Assembly: GCF_003071345.1 (NCBI RefSeq)
Contig: NZ_QCYK01000001.1
Span: 868,001 to 932,000 of the forward strand
Origin: Chitinophaga parva
GTDB lineage: Bacteria > Bacteroidota > Bacteroidia > Chitinophagales > Chitinophagaceae
Direction of reading: 5' to 3'
DNA: 64,000 nt
A program made the position numbers and the translations under genes. This document shows, one piece after another, positions 26,301 through 34,744 of this stretch (position 1 is the first letter of the stretch; every line of letters starts with the position of its first letter). The notes below the pieces were generated by a model. The model ran no database searches. It was not told the DNA's origin and worked only from the letters and a program-made list of their open reading frames with translations.

Positions 26301-26903
26301 GCCGGTCACACGTATGTGAACACGCCTGCAGAAGTAGGCCAGGCTTCCGATACCCGCCAGATGCAAACGGTAGGTTCTTTCCAGCCCCGCTACTACGGTG
26401 GTTTTGCGAATACGTTTACTTACAAGCGCTTTGCGTTGAATGTGCTGATCACGTATGCATTGAAGTATGTGATGCACGATGGGCTGGCGGAGCAGATGCA
26501 ACGAGGTTATTACATGAGCTTGTACAACCAGTTAGGCTTACTGAAAAGCCAGCGGGAATGGACCCAACCCGGGCAAACGAATGCCACGGAACCCTGGTTG
26601 TACTACCAGGTGAACACCAGTTTCTCCGGTACGGATAAGTATATACACGATGCCTCTAACGTAAGATTGCGCAGCGTGCGGCTGAATTACAGCCTGCCGG
26701 ACGACTGGATGAAACGCGCAAAACTGGCCGGTGCCACGGTATATGTAAGCGGCGACAACCTGTACACACGCTTCTCCCGCAAGATCGTGACCTCCGATCC
26801 GGAAGGCCCGTCTGTAGGCCAGGCCCAGGATTTTGGTGAATCCGTAGGTTCCAACATCGGCGCACCCCGCCGCTACGTGTTTGGTTTGCAAGTCAATTTT
26901 TAA
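23340..26903 (+). CDS. SusC/RagA-family TonB-dependent transporter with STN domain
   Basis: A 1187-residue outer-membrane transporter. After a signal sequence (MRLTTFIMLVFCLHLSAKT, near residues 30-48) come an STN signalling domain (EITLSVKDAPLKEIFSVI, about 52-120), a carboxypeptidase-regulatory-like domain (VSGIINGGGRPLAGATV, about 150-230), the plug (EEVVVSTGY, VDQANQVV, LVLDGVI, ILKDAAATAIYGSRAAGGVI) and the 22-strand barrel ending in YVFGLQVNF. The STN domain links it to the FecR/sigma pair upstream. It imports an oligomeric substrate with the SusD-like lipoprotein encoded 20 bp later. An internal ATG at the signal peptide (23427) is an alternative start. Confidence 0.95.
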   Translation: MQKTANGSRAAAFIQVRAACRLPVKLLQIMRLTTFIMLVFCLHLSAKTMSQEITLSVKDAPLKEIFSVIKQQTGYLVFYKADLIAGSKPVSVSVEHKPLKDFLDEVLKDQSLVYHISDKTILLFSKAEAANTPALQGTFAMGGNLPQYVVSGIINGGGRPLAGATVMLNPLHRGVSSDQRGYFEFPALSPGKYTITVTCIGYKKLTVPVEVVNKPLSMDLVLEAAVSNVEEVVVSTGYTTKKAGEITGSIQKISGADLRMGITTSDPVSLLKGRATGLYISEQNAGDPTSSGGQIFVRGQSSIAGVGVDQANQVVMPTLNYGPLLVLDGVIMPNQNLKEIVTPQEIEDVTILKDAAATAIYGSRAAGGVIVINTKKGKDGKPRAFAEVKYGLNEPVRGSIHFLTGPELYDLQQRYFIQDYQVNNASLSASYPTLQSYLDYRLPAKDAVANSYDWQKYAFLSSNTKEVNVNASGGTDRTKYYVGASYYNEQSTGVDNGLVRKSVRLNLESKLSDRLTASVAVNAILNDGHRELFPTGTFLYQLLPWATPYNANGSLRSQLTYTQYGSEQIQANPLYDNQWNYDKPTSQLIFGSAKLSFRITDWLSLSSTNSGNLNYSKDVQYMDVRSYAGSADITAPQGWLGTMSNNLSSYLTSNQLNFHKQYGEHAVNALAAMEFGKTSNYTTSINVNHVQAGYDQISLGTQIGGAYDYSAYGIPSQKAGNVEGGQIDQAVYSLFGEAEYSYARRYTVSGSVRRDASSAFGANRRYGTFYSAGGAWMASNEAFLKNSKVISNLKLHASYGTSGSQLGDNFLTQTLYRPGTAYTYAGQQGMGISNIANTDLRWEVTKTASAGFDLGLFNKVNATVDAYTRRSDNLLQQVILDALAGFPNQWQNVASVRNTGIEVLVNADIIRNRNFSWTTNFNISYNHNSIVKVARDSLKQGFYTSESFYLHPGEDINSMKAIHYAGVDPETGKPRFEKLLFDADGHNAGHTYVNTPAEVGQASDTRQMQTVGSFQPRYYGGFANTFTYKRFALNVLITYALKYVMHDGLAEQMQRGYYMSLYNQLGLLKSQREWTQPGQTNATEPWLYYQVNTSFSGTDKYIHDASNVRLRSVRLNYSLPDDWMKRAKLAGATVYVSGDNLYTRFSRKIVTSDPEGPSVGQAQDFGESVGSNIGAPRRYVFGLQVNF

Positions 26904-26923
26904 TCATCCAACTACAACAGATC

Positions 26924-28378
26924 ATGACGAAGTGCTATAAATTTTTAATACCGGTAATGGCAGGCCTGTTGCTGGCGTGCAACAAGCAGGTGGATGAAAT
27001 AAAGCCCCTTACCAAGGTGACGGCGGATGGAGAACTGGCTACGGTGGGTGGCATTGAAGCAGCTACCCTGGGCACGTACGCGATCATGTGCGGCGGCCTG
27101 GAATATTCGCAGCAGGACTTTGGCGAAAGCCGCGGCAATAACGTGACCCAGGCCAACTGGGCGCCTGTTTCTATCTATACCGATGCCTTCTTTTTCCAGA
27201 ACAGTAATGTGGCCACCCTGGGCGGCAGCTATGGTTTTTACCAGGGTTGCTACCAGCTGATCACCAGCGTGAACCTGGTACTGGATCACACCCGGGATTT
27301 TGATACCCACGCACTCACGGATGAGCAGCACGACCGCTATAATTACGTGATCGGGGAGAACCTTTTTATCCGCGCCCTGGCTTATTTCAACCTGGTGCGT
27401 GTCTATGGAAAGCCCTTTTACCTGGATGGAGGTGCCGGTACAGGTGTAGGTTTAAAAAAGACCGGCGATATCAACGATAAGCCATCGCCTTCTTCAGTAA
27501 AAGAAGTGTATGAATTTATTATCAACGACCTGAAAACCGCAGCACAGCTGATGAAAGCCCCGGTAGCTAAGACGAATAGTTTTGCCAATACCGGCGCGGC
27601 ATGGGGCCTGCTGTCCCGTGTGTACCTGTACATGGGCGGGTCCCCCGCCAACCCGGATGCGGCGATGAACAAACTGGCCGTTGCTTATGCAGACAGTGTG
27701 ATAGAAGAAAGCAACGGTAAGTACGCATTGCTGCAGGGCGCCGCTTACCAGCAAATGTTTGCCGATGATGAAGATGGCAACCTGGGGCGTTCTGATCCCA
27801 GTGGTAACAAGGAGATCATCTTTGCCATCAATAACACGAGCCTTACGTATGGCTCCCAGATCGGGCAGATGTACCATCACGACCCCATTTACGGCGTAGG
27901 CGCCACTTTCAAGCCATCGGCCGACCTGATGGGCCGTTTCAAAGCGGGGGATGTGAGAGGTACCTTCTTTAAGGTGAACAGCAGCTCCGGCTTTAATGAA
28001 ACCACCAAATGGCTTTGCATTAACTACTACACTGGCACCAAGGCGCCGGCACCTGTACTGCGCCTGGCAGAGATGTACCTGAACCGGGCAGAGGCCAATG
28101 CAAAACTGGGGAATGTAATGGATGCCAAAGCGGATCTCAAGGTCATCCATGTCCGTGCGGGGCTGCCTGCCACGGATGTAGATGACATCAGCAATGCCAA
28201 CCTGCTGGATGCGATCCTGCTGGAGCGCAGGCTGGAACTGGCTTTTGAAGGGCACCTGGCCTTTGATTATTTCCGGAACGGCTTGCCCATGACCCGGATC
28301 GCAGCAGATAATAATGGCACCGCGGTGACCATACAGGCCGATGATCCAAAAGTAGTTTTAACGGTACCCTCCAATTAA
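26924..28378 (+). CDS. SusD/RagB-family surface lipoprotein
   Basis: A 484-residue nutrient-binding lipoprotein with a lipobox (MAGLLLACNKQ) and the typical SusD start. The N-terminal SusD-like region (LGTYAIMCGGLEY, YVIGENLFIRALAYFNLVRVYG) and the C-terminal RagB/SusD signature (ILLERRLELAFEGHLAFDYFRNG) are visible. It caps the SusC-like barrel encoded immediately upstream and binds the substrate at the cell surface. The substrate is not predictable from this gene; the lack of glycoside hydrolases in the locus argues against a simple glycan. Confidence 0.95.
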   Translation: MTKCYKFLIPVMAGLLLACNKQVDEIKPLTKVTADGELATVGGIEAATLGTYAIMCGGLEYSQQDFGESRGNNVTQANWAPVSIYTDAFFFQNSNVATLGGSYGFYQGCYQLITSVNLVLDHTRDFDTHALTDEQHDRYNYVIGENLFIRALAYFNLVRVYGKPFYLDGGAGTGVGLKKTGDINDKPSPSSVKEVYEFIINDLKTAAQLMKAPVAKTNSFANTGAAWGLLSRVYLYMGGSPANPDAAMNKLAVAYADSVIEESNGKYALLQGAAYQQMFADDEDGNLGRSDPSGNKEIIFAINNTSLTYGSQIGQMYHHDPIYGVGATFKPSADLMGRFKAGDVRGTFFKVNSSSGFNETTKWLCINYYTGTKAPAPVLRLAEMYLNRAEANAKLGNVMDAKADLKVIHVRAGLPATDVDDISNANLLDAILLERRLELAFEGHLAFDYFRNGLPMTRIAADNNGTAVTIQADDPKVVLTVPSN

Positions 28379-28390
28379 AAAAATATCAAC

Positions 28391-29605
28391 ATGACAAAAG
28401 CAACTTTGTTTTTCGGTGCACTACTGGGTGCCACTCTGGGAAACCCTGCACCCAAATTTACCATCACCGGCAAGGTGGATGGCGGCCAGGAAGGCACGAA
28501 GATCTACCTGCGCTATGCAGATGTCGGCTTTGCACAACGCAAGAACCTGGACAGCGCGGTGCTGCACAATGGCAGCTTTACCATCACCGGCGACGCCAGT
28601 TCCCCGCGTTTTTGTGAGATCCTTTTCCGCGACGCAAAAGCACATCCCAGCGCCACGTACGAGGATAAGATCATTAGTGTGTTCGTGGAGAATTCAAATA
28701 TTAAGATAGACGCCGTGTACGACAGCCTGGGCATAGAACTGGACGGCTGGCGGGGCCAGAAGCACGGTTTCGTAAAGGTATCCGGCAGCAGGAGTCACGA
28801 TGCCTACATGGCTTATGATGAAGTGGAGCGTAGCTACAGCAAACGCGAGAACGAACTTTTCGATGAGTATATAAAGATCATCAATGCCAAGGATGATGCC
28901 GACATGGAAGAGCGTTACCACAAAGGCGTGCCGGTAACCGTACAGCTGGATGAAGCCGCAGCAGTGGACAACGACTTTAACATGCGTTACATCCAAAACC
29001 ATACACCGGATGCGGTGAATGCCTACATCGCTACCAGCTTCCTGCGCAGCAGCGATATCACCACCACCCAGGTAGATAGCCTGATCCGCTATTTTGAACT
29101 GTCAAAGGACAATGGTTACCTGGTATCGCATTTCAAAGAGATCGCTCCGGGCTACCAGCGTACGGCACTGGGCTCAGAAGTACTGGACATGCGCTTTACC
29201 GACAGCAGCGGTAAAGCGCACGCACTGCGCGACTATATTGGTAAAGGAAAGTATGTGATGCTGGAATGCTGGGCCTCCTGGTGTGGCCCCTGCCGCGCAG
29301 ATATTCCCCACCTGAAGAGTATGTACCGGGACTTCCATCCCCAGGGTTTCGAGATCATCAGCGTGTCACTGGATAATGTCAAAGACAAATGGTTAAAGGC
29401 CCTGGACCAGGAGAAAATGCCCTGGTTGCAGCTCAGCGACCTGCATGCCTTTGATGGAGGCCTGCCCAAAGCCTATCATATCAACGCCATTCCACACTGC
29501 CTCTTGTTTGATCCCCAGGGTAAGCTGATCACGCTGAACATGCGAGGCTCCTGGATGAACCGCCGCCTGCAGGAAATGTACGGCGACCACTTTTCAAAAG
29601 GATGA
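28391..29605 (+). CDS. Thioredoxin-like (TlpA/AhpC-type) protein with DUF4369-like domain
   Basis: A 404-residue secreted or periplasmic protein. The first 120 residues form a beta-rich DUF4369-type domain (FTITGKVDGGQEGTKIYLRYAD). The middle is helical, and the C-terminal 150 residues are a thioredoxin fold with the redox motif WCGPC (in LECWASWCGPCRADIP). The pattern ends with a cis-proline loop (AIPHCLLFDP). It begins 12 bp after the SusD-like gene, the last member of the sigma-FecR-SusC-SusD operon. Such thioredoxins accompany many Bacteroidota SusC/D pairs, with suggested roles in disulfide handling of imported peptides; the actual role is unproven. Confidence 0.9.
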   Translation: MTKATLFFGALLGATLGNPAPKFTITGKVDGGQEGTKIYLRYADVGFAQRKNLDSAVLHNGSFTITGDASSPRFCEILFRDAKAHPSATYEDKIISVFVENSNIKIDAVYDSLGIELDGWRGQKHGFVKVSGSRSHDAYMAYDEVERSYSKRENELFDEYIKIINAKDDADMEERYHKGVPVTVQLDEAAAVDNDFNMRYIQNHTPDAVNAYIATSFLRSSDITTTQVDSLIRYFELSKDNGYLVSHFKEIAPGYQRTALGSEVLDMRFTDSSGKAHALRDYIGKGKYVMLECWASWCGPCRADIPHLKSMYRDFHPQGFEIISVSLDNVKDKWLKALDQEKMPWLQLSDLHAFDGGLPKAYHINAIPHCLLFDPQGKLITLNMRGSWMNRRLQEMYGDHFSKG

Positions 29606-29621
29606 TTTTTGGTTGAGAATG

Positions 29622-29650
29622 AAAGGGGCCTCCGGAAGGGGCCCTTTTTT
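29622..29650 (+). terminator. Intrinsic terminator of the sigma/FecR/SusCD operon
   Basis: A stem of AAAGGGGCC against GGCCCTTT (one bulged G) is followed by six T residues, 17 bp after the thioredoxin stop codon. Confidence 0.8.
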
Positions 29651-29859
29651 GTACCTTGTACAGACATTTATACCCTAAACGACCCGGGCTTCGAGAATTT
29701 ATTTCATTTTCCTTTCGCGTTCAAAGAAGCATGCGGGTATGACCCTACGGAGGCCTGAACGAAAAAACCTGCCGTTTTGAACACAAGGAAACTCAATATG
29801 AACACTTCCGTGAAAATAAGTCTTTCGAATTTTGTGCTGTAAAATTAAAAGATCAAAAC

Positions 29860-30675
29860 ATGAGCAAGACTATTTTTATTACCGGCGCATCATCCGGATT
29901 AGGAAAGGCAACGGCTAAATTATTTCATGAAAAAGGCTGGCATGTAATTGCTACCATGCGGAATCCTGAAAAGGAAACGGAGCTAAATCAATTGGATAAT
30001 GTAACCTTGTTGCCATTGGATGTAACCAACTTGGAACACATCCAGGATACGGTGTCAAAGTCCATTAAAATGGGCGATGTTGATGTAGTATTCAACAATG
30101 CAGGCTACGGATTAATAGGTCCGCTGGAAGCATTAAGTGATGAGCAAATCACCAAACAATTAAATACTAATTTACTGGGCGTTATCCGTGTAACCAAAGC
30201 ATTTATTCCGTATTTCAGAAATAAAAAAGCAGGAATGTTTATCAACACAACTTCTCTCGGAGGGTTGGTTACATTTCCTTTAGGATCGATCTATCATGCC
30301 ACAAAATGGGCATTGGAGGGCTGGAGCGAGAGTATGTCTTTTGAGCTGAATGCTCACGGAGTATATATTAAAACAGTAGCTCCCGGAGGCATAAAAACAG
30401 ACTTTATGAGCCGCTCTATGGAATTTACTTCCATTCCGGAATATGACATTATTTCAATACCAATGATGTCTAATTCCGAAACGATGTTAGCTGCAGGCGC
30501 CATGTCGGAAGACATCGCAGCAGTTGTCTATGAAGCTGCGACAGATGGAGAAAATAAGGTACGGTATATCGCAGGTGAAGATGCAAAAGCTTTGTATGCA
30601 AAACGGCTTGAAATTGGCAACGAAGGTTTCCGGGCCTTTATGAAAGATAGTTTTCTTACCAAAATGAATTCATAA
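29860..30675 (+). CDS. Short-chain dehydrogenase/reductase (first of a duplicated pair)
   Basis: A 271-residue classical SDR. The nucleotide-binding motif is TGASSGLGK (residues 7-15), the NNAGYG motif follows near residue 82, and the catalytic Ser/Tyr/Lys are in NTTSLGG and SIYHATKWALEG. It oxidises or reduces an unknown alcohol/carbonyl with NAD(P). It is paired with the AraC gene 9 bp downstream, and the pair is repeated at 31701-33434. The DNA is visibly more AT-rich than the SusC/D operon to its left, consistent with separate acquisition. Confidence 0.92.
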   Translation: MSKTIFITGASSGLGKATAKLFHEKGWHVIATMRNPEKETELNQLDNVTLLPLDVTNLEHIQDTVSKSIKMGDVDVVFNNAGYGLIGPLEALSDEQITKQLNTNLLGVIRVTKAFIPYFRNKKAGMFINTTSLGGLVTFPLGSIYHATKWALEGWSESMSFELNAHGVYIKTVAPGGIKTDFMSRSMEFTSIPEYDIISIPMMSNSETMLAAGAMSEDIAAVVYEAATDGENKVRYIAGEDAKALYAKRLEIGNEGFRAFMKDSFLTKMNS

Positions 30676-30684
30676 ATTAGCGCT

Positions 30685-31602
30685 ATGAAACCGGAACAAT
30701 CACCTGTTATAATTAATGCTATATCCGAGTTGCATAGGTTGCTGGAACTGCCAAGGCCTTTACATCCTTTGGTAAGCCTGTTTGATAACACAAAAGTTGC
30801 CGCCAGAAAAAAACAATTACCCAAGGCCTTCATTTTCGATTTCTACAATATATCCTACAAGAAGAATCTGAAAGGAAGAAGCGGCTACGGCCAAAGCTAT
30901 TATGACTTTGATGACGGGACGATGATCTTCACAGCACCGAAGCAATTAATAACGACAGTCGAGGAACAGGAATATTTCGGTATCACCTTACTTTTTCATC
31001 CTGATCTTATCCGGCTTCATCCGTTGGGGCAAAATATCCGGCAATACGGCTTCTTTTCTTACGAAAGCAATGAGGCACTACATATTTCCGATAATGAGAA
31101 AAAGAACGTATTGCCGGTTTTCAAAAACATCGAAGATGAATTGAATCACAGCATTGATGATTTTAGTCAGGATATCATCATTTCACACATAGAAACTTTA
31201 CTCAATTACAGCAATCGTTTTTACAAGCGGCAATTTATCACCAGAAAAACGATAAACCACAGCTTGTTAGCCCGGACTGAAAAAATACTGAATGATTATT
31301 TCGATACTGAAAACGTTATGACCGCTGGGTTACCCACCGTAGAAATGCTCGCCGCAGAAGTTACCGTATCACCGCGTTACCTGAGCGATATGTTCCGGTC
31401 ATTGACAGGACAAAATGCGCAGCAGGTCATTCACGAGAAAGTGATCGAAAAAGCTAAGGAACTTTTATCATCCACCGACTTGTCGGTCGGGGAAATTGCC
31501 TATCGATTGGGATTCGGATATTCCCAATCTTTCAGTAAGCTATTCAAGCGAAAGACTAACCTGACGCCCGTTGAATTCAGGCAGCGTTTTCACCACAATT
31601 AG
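30685..31602 (+). CDS. AraC-family transcriptional regulator (first copy)
   Basis: A 305-residue regulator. The N-terminal 190 residues are a cupin-like ligand domain (YYDFDDGTMIFTAPKQL, FGITLLFHPDLI), and the C-terminal 100 residues hold two helix-turn-helix motifs (VEMLAAEVTVSPRYLSDMF and VGEIAYRLGFGYSQSFSKLF) with the final PVEFRQRF. It starts 9 bp after the SDR gene and probably controls it. It is clearly paralogous to the regulator at 32532, with shared blocks such as SELHRL, HPLVS, FHPDL, EALHIS and LLNY.RFY.RQF. Confidence 0.93.
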   Translation: MKPEQSPVIINAISELHRLLELPRPLHPLVSLFDNTKVAARKKQLPKAFIFDFYNISYKKNLKGRSGYGQSYYDFDDGTMIFTAPKQLITTVEEQEYFGITLLFHPDLIRLHPLGQNIRQYGFFSYESNEALHISDNEKKNVLPVFKNIEDELNHSIDDFSQDIIISHIETLLNYSNRFYKRQFITRKTINHSLLARTEKILNDYFDTENVMTAGLPTVEMLAAEVTVSPRYLSDMFRSLTGQNAQQVIHEKVIEKAKELLSSTDLSVGEIAYRLGFGYSQSFSKLFKRKTNLTPVEFRQRFHHN

Positions 31603-31700
31603 CTGCTGTAATTCCTTAAAAAGTATAAGCATATCCAAAAAATATGCAAGTAATCCGGTTCCGGTGTTCCGACCTTTGCCTTAACTTAAAAATTTAAACA

Positions 31701-32504
31701 ATGGCAAAGACTGTATTGGTTACCGGGGCATCTTCCGGTTTTGGAAAAGAAACAGCCAAATTATTTCACATGAAAGGTTGGAACGTAATTGCGACGATGC
31801 GTTCCTCCGGTAAAGATATGGAGTTACCTCAACAGGATAATATCCTTGTCTTTCCTTTGGATGTTACGGATAAAGAAAGCATTACAAACGCAGTTGAAAA
31901 GGGCGTTGGGAAATTCGGAACGATAGATGTCTTGGTTAACAATGCCGGTTACGGTTTGATGGGTGTCTTTGAAGCGGCGACCGAAGCGCAGATCCAGCGG
32001 CAGTATGATGTGAATGTTTTCGGGGCAATGCGTGTAACCAAAGCAGTGCTGCCATTCATGCGTAAAAACCGCAGCGGGATAATCATTAATATTTCTTCTT
32101 TCGGAGGTGTCACAGCCGGGCAGTTTGCAAGCTTGTACAACAGTTCTAAATTTGCGCTGGAAGGGTTCTCCGAGGCACTGTCACACGAACTGGCATTCTT
32201 AAATATTGCAGTAAAAGTCATCGAACCCGGCAGCGTAGCCACCAATTTCAGAAGCGGTATGGAAATGATTAAAAACGAGATTGAGGATTACAACGCTGAG
32301 CTGGCAACATTTATTCCCCGCTATACCAGGCGCACCGAACATTTACGGAAAGCAACGCCGGAAGAAGTTGCCGAAACCATATATCATGCAGCTACCGACA
32401 GCGTTTTGAAATTGCGCTACGCAGTAGGCGATGATGCCCGCTTCTATATCGATTTAAAAACAAAGAACAGCGAAGAATATTATCTTAAAGCCATGCGCGA
32501 CTGA
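31701..32504 (+). CDS. Short-chain dehydrogenase/reductase (second copy)
   Basis: A 267-residue SDR with the cofactor motif TGASSGFGK, the NNAGYGLMG motif and catalytic NISSFGG plus SLYNSSKFALEG. It is similar along its length to the SDR at 29860 (shared ETAKLFH.KGWNVIATMR-type text). It is followed by its own AraC regulator. A near-consensus -7 element GACCTTTG lies about 30 bp upstream of the ATG, so this second module probably has its own promoter. The substrate is unknown. Confidence 0.92.
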   Translation: MAKTVLVTGASSGFGKETAKLFHMKGWNVIATMRSSGKDMELPQQDNILVFPLDVTDKESITNAVEKGVGKFGTIDVLVNNAGYGLMGVFEAATEAQIQRQYDVNVFGAMRVTKAVLPFMRKNRSGIIINISSFGGVTAGQFASLYNSSKFALEGFSEALSHELAFLNIAVKVIEPGSVATNFRSGMEMIKNEIEDYNAELATFIPRYTRRTEHLRKATPEEVAETIYHAATDSVLKLRYAVGDDARFYIDLKTKNSEEYYLKAMRD

Positions 32505-32513
32505 AGTAATTGC

Positions 32514-32521
32514 TAACTTTG
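32514..32521 (+). promoter_or_regulatory. -7-like element directly before the second AraC gene
   Basis: TAACTTTG matches TAnnTTTG exactly and ends 10 bp before the ATG at 32532. If used, the transcript would have almost no leader. No -33 element was found, so this may be chance. Confidence 0.3.
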
Positions 32522-32531
32522 TTCAAAGGAT

Positions 32532-33434
32532 ATGGAAACAAAAATCGTTGATATAAGATCTATTGGGGAGTTGCACCGGTTCTACGGATACGAAAAGCCG
32601 AAGCACCCGCTGGTAAGCGTTATCGATCTGTCCAAAACCCGCAAGCAAGGGGTACCTGAAAATACCGTTTACAGGCTCGGGTTCTATAGTATTTATTTTA
32701 AAGAAACAAAAGGAGCACTGCAATACGGCAGGGCGCACTATGATTTTGAAGAGGGTACGCTGCTGTTCACCGCACCGTTCCAGGTGGTAGCTGCCAATAC
32801 GGATACGGCTCCGGGAAAAGGTATGGGATTGTTTTTTCATCCAGATTTATTGAGCCGGTCGAACCTGGGAAGAAATATCAACGATTATTCTTTTTTCAAT
32901 TACGATTCCGCAGAAGCATTACATATATCAGAAAAAGAAAAGGAAATTTTGGAGCATTGTCTCCGAAATATCGAGAAGGAATATGCACAGCATATCGACA
33001 AGCATACCCAAAAACTTATAGTAAGCAATATCGAGCTGTTATTGAATTACTGTGACCGGTTTTATGACAGACAATTTTTTACCCGCGAAAGAGTAAACCG
33101 GGATATTATTCAACAATTTGAACAGCTGCTGAACGAATACTTCTCGGGCGATGCTTTAATTGAAACAGGTCTGCCAGACGTTAAGTATTTTTCGAACCGT
33201 TTGAATTTATCCCCATATTATTTATCTGATGTCTTAAAAAAAATTACCGGGAAAACTACTCAAGATTATATACATCTGAAAATAGCAGAAAAAGCAAAAT
33301 TGTTCCTATGGAATACCGATAAACCTATAAGTGTCATTGCCTATGACTTAGGTTTTGAACACCCGTCTCATTTCACTAAGCTATTCAAGAAACAGGTAGG
33401 GATGCCTCCTAAACAGTTTCGTAATCTTAATTGA
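32532..33434 (+). CDS. AraC-family transcriptional regulator (second copy)
   Basis: A 300-residue paralogue of the regulator at 30685: the same cupin-like N-terminal domain (HYDFEEGTLLFTAPFQV, GLFFHPDLL) and two C-terminal HTH motifs (VKYFSNRLNLSPYYLSDVL and ISVIAYDLGFEHPSHFTKLF) ending in PPKQFRNLN. It lies 27 bp after the second SDR gene. The two modules have diverged well below identity, so the duplication is old or the modules were gained as a set. Confidence 0.93.
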   Translation: METKIVDIRSIGELHRFYGYEKPKHPLVSVIDLSKTRKQGVPENTVYRLGFYSIYFKETKGALQYGRAHYDFEEGTLLFTAPFQVVAANTDTAPGKGMGLFFHPDLLSRSNLGRNINDYSFFNYDSAEALHISEKEKEILEHCLRNIEKEYAQHIDKHTQKLIVSNIELLLNYCDRFYDRQFFTRERVNRDIIQQFEQLLNEYFSGDALIETGLPDVKYFSNRLNLSPYYLSDVLKKITGKTTQDYIHLKIAEKAKLFLWNTDKPISVIAYDLGFEHPSHFTKLFKKQVGMPPKQFRNLN

Positions 33435-33481
33435 AATATGTCCAGCGTAAACGTCCTGCCTTTTTCTTTTATACCATTGCC

Positions 33482-33709
33482 CTTAAAAAGCAACTTTTGA
33501 ACAAAAGGGCAAGCATCGGCATAACTGCTGCTAATTTGTTTAACCAATGCGTTAACCAACGGATTATTTCTTATGGATCAAATTTTAGTCAGTCCAATAT
33601 GAGGAACATCCCTCTCCGTTCCTTTGGCATTATTTTAAGTTTTAAATTTGGAAAGCTCCAACTTAAAAAGGAAGATAGTAATATTCCGCAGATCCCAGCT
33701 ATCGATTAA
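33482..33709 (+). pseudogene. C-terminal fragment of a TonB-dependent outer-membrane protein
   Basis: Roughly 75 codons read KKQLLNKRASIGITAANLFN, then FSQSNMRNIPLRSFGIILSF and KFGKLQLKKE. This is the typical end of an OMP_b-brl_3-type Bacteroidota TonB receptor: the last two barrel strands, with KFGK and a charged tail. No barrel or plug sequence precedes it: the AraC gene ends 48 bp upstream. It is the stump of a deleted gene. Confidence 0.65.
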
Positions 33710-33899
33710 CTTGAAAAACTCCATACGTAGCATACTTGAATTTGATTTCACTTTTCAATGCTACACACCACCCTATTTCAGCACTTAACTTAGGCATAAA
33801 ACAGCAAGGCGAATGAAATGTCAGGGCCGAAGCAGGACTTAAAAAATTAAGTTGCTTTGCTTGTAGCCTTCACTTTTCATCCGCCGGCCGGTAACGATC
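33710..33899. other. Intergenic stretch after the receptor fragment
   Basis: AT-rich sequence of 190 bp, no gene or clear terminator recognised. Confidence 0.4.
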
Positions 33900-34643
33900 C
33901 TATTTCATTGCATAATTAAGATAACCCCCATCTGCAACAATCTCCGTACCCGTAATAAAACTGGCCGCCTCAGATGCCAGGAATAACACCGTGCTTGCAA
34001 TTTCACTGGGATCACCCAACCGCTGCATAGCTGTAGCAGCGGCCAGTACGCCTTTCGCCTCCACAGGCACCGCACCTTCCAGTCCGGGTGTTAAGACCGG
34101 CCCGGGGCTAAGGATGTTTACGCGGATCTTCCTTTCAGCCAATTCATTTGCCGCGATCTGCGCAATTTTGTTCAATGCACCCTTGGTAGCGGAATACACG
34201 CTGGTGCCCAGGTTGGAAGCCGTTGCCACAGTAGAAGAAGTGAACACAACGGATGCCCCGTCTGCCAGATGAGGCAGCAGCTTTTGCAGCGTAAAGTAAT
34301 GTCCCTTCACGTTGGTATTGAACTGTGCATCAAAATCGGCTTCGGTGGTTTGGGCAATCGGCGTAAAAGTAGCAATGCCGGCGTTGAGGAAAAGCACATC
34401 CAGTTTATTACCGCTGGCAGCAATGGCCTGTTCTACCACCGAAATGCCCTCCAGGCTGGAAGTGTCTGAAACAATGGTTTTCAACTTGCGGTCGTTGATC
34501 GCGGCAGCTGCGTCCTGCAGCTTGCTGGCGCTCCTGCTGCTGATCCATACATTGGCGCCCGCATTGATAAATGCCTTTGCCGTAGCGAGTCCAATCCCGG
34601 TGCTTGCGCCTGTAATGAGCACGTTCTTATTCGTAAAATCCAT
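33900..34643 (-). CDS. Short-chain dehydrogenase/reductase divergent from HxlR
   Basis: A 247-residue SDR from the ATG at 34643 (the frame is open eight codons further). Cofactor motif TGASTGIGLATAK, NAGIA motif, catalytic TSSTVATAS and SVYSATKGALNK, and a C-terminal signature ITGTEIVADGGYLNY. It is not close to the two SDRs at 29.9 and 31.7 kb. It is transcribed away from the HxlR regulator, whose repeats lie between them, the common arrangement in which HxlR proteins control the neighbouring oxidoreductase. Confidence 0.92.
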   Translation of the reverse strand: MDFTNKNVLITGASTGIGLATAKAFINAGANVWISSRSASKLQDAAAAINDRKLKTIVSDTSSLEGISVVEQAIAASGNKLDVLFLNAGIATFTPIAQTTEADFDAQFNTNVKGHYFTLQKLLPHLADGASVVFTSSTVATASNLGTSVYSATKGALNKIAQIAANELAERKIRVNILSPGPVLTPGLEGAVPVEAKGVLAAATAMQRLGDPSEIASTVLFLASEAASFITGTEIVADGGYLNYAMK

Positions 34644-34666
34644 GTCTATTGGTTTTGTTTCGGCCA

Positions 34667-34674
34667 CAAAATTA
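34667..34674 (-). promoter_or_regulatory. -7 promoter element of the SDR gene
   Basis: CAAAATTA on the plus strand is TAATTTTG on the minus strand, an exact TAnnTTTG, 24 bp upstream of the SDR ATG. Confidence 0.5.
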
Positions 34675-34694
34675 GATCATGCGAATTTATTTTG

Positions 34695-34742
34695 GTTACT
34701 TTGTTTCTAAAAGTAACAGTAACTTCCGGGTAACCAAGTAAC
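34695..34742. promoter_or_regulatory. Cluster of GTTAC/GTAAC repeats, probable HxlR operator
   Basis: Five copies of GTTAC or its complement GTAAC lie at 34695, 34713, 34719, 34730 and 34738, between the divergent SDR and HxlR genes and ending three bases before the HxlR ATG. HxlR-type winged-helix dimers bind such inverted pentamers, so autoregulation and control of the SDR are likely. Confidence 0.65.
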
Positions 34743-34744
34743 AT

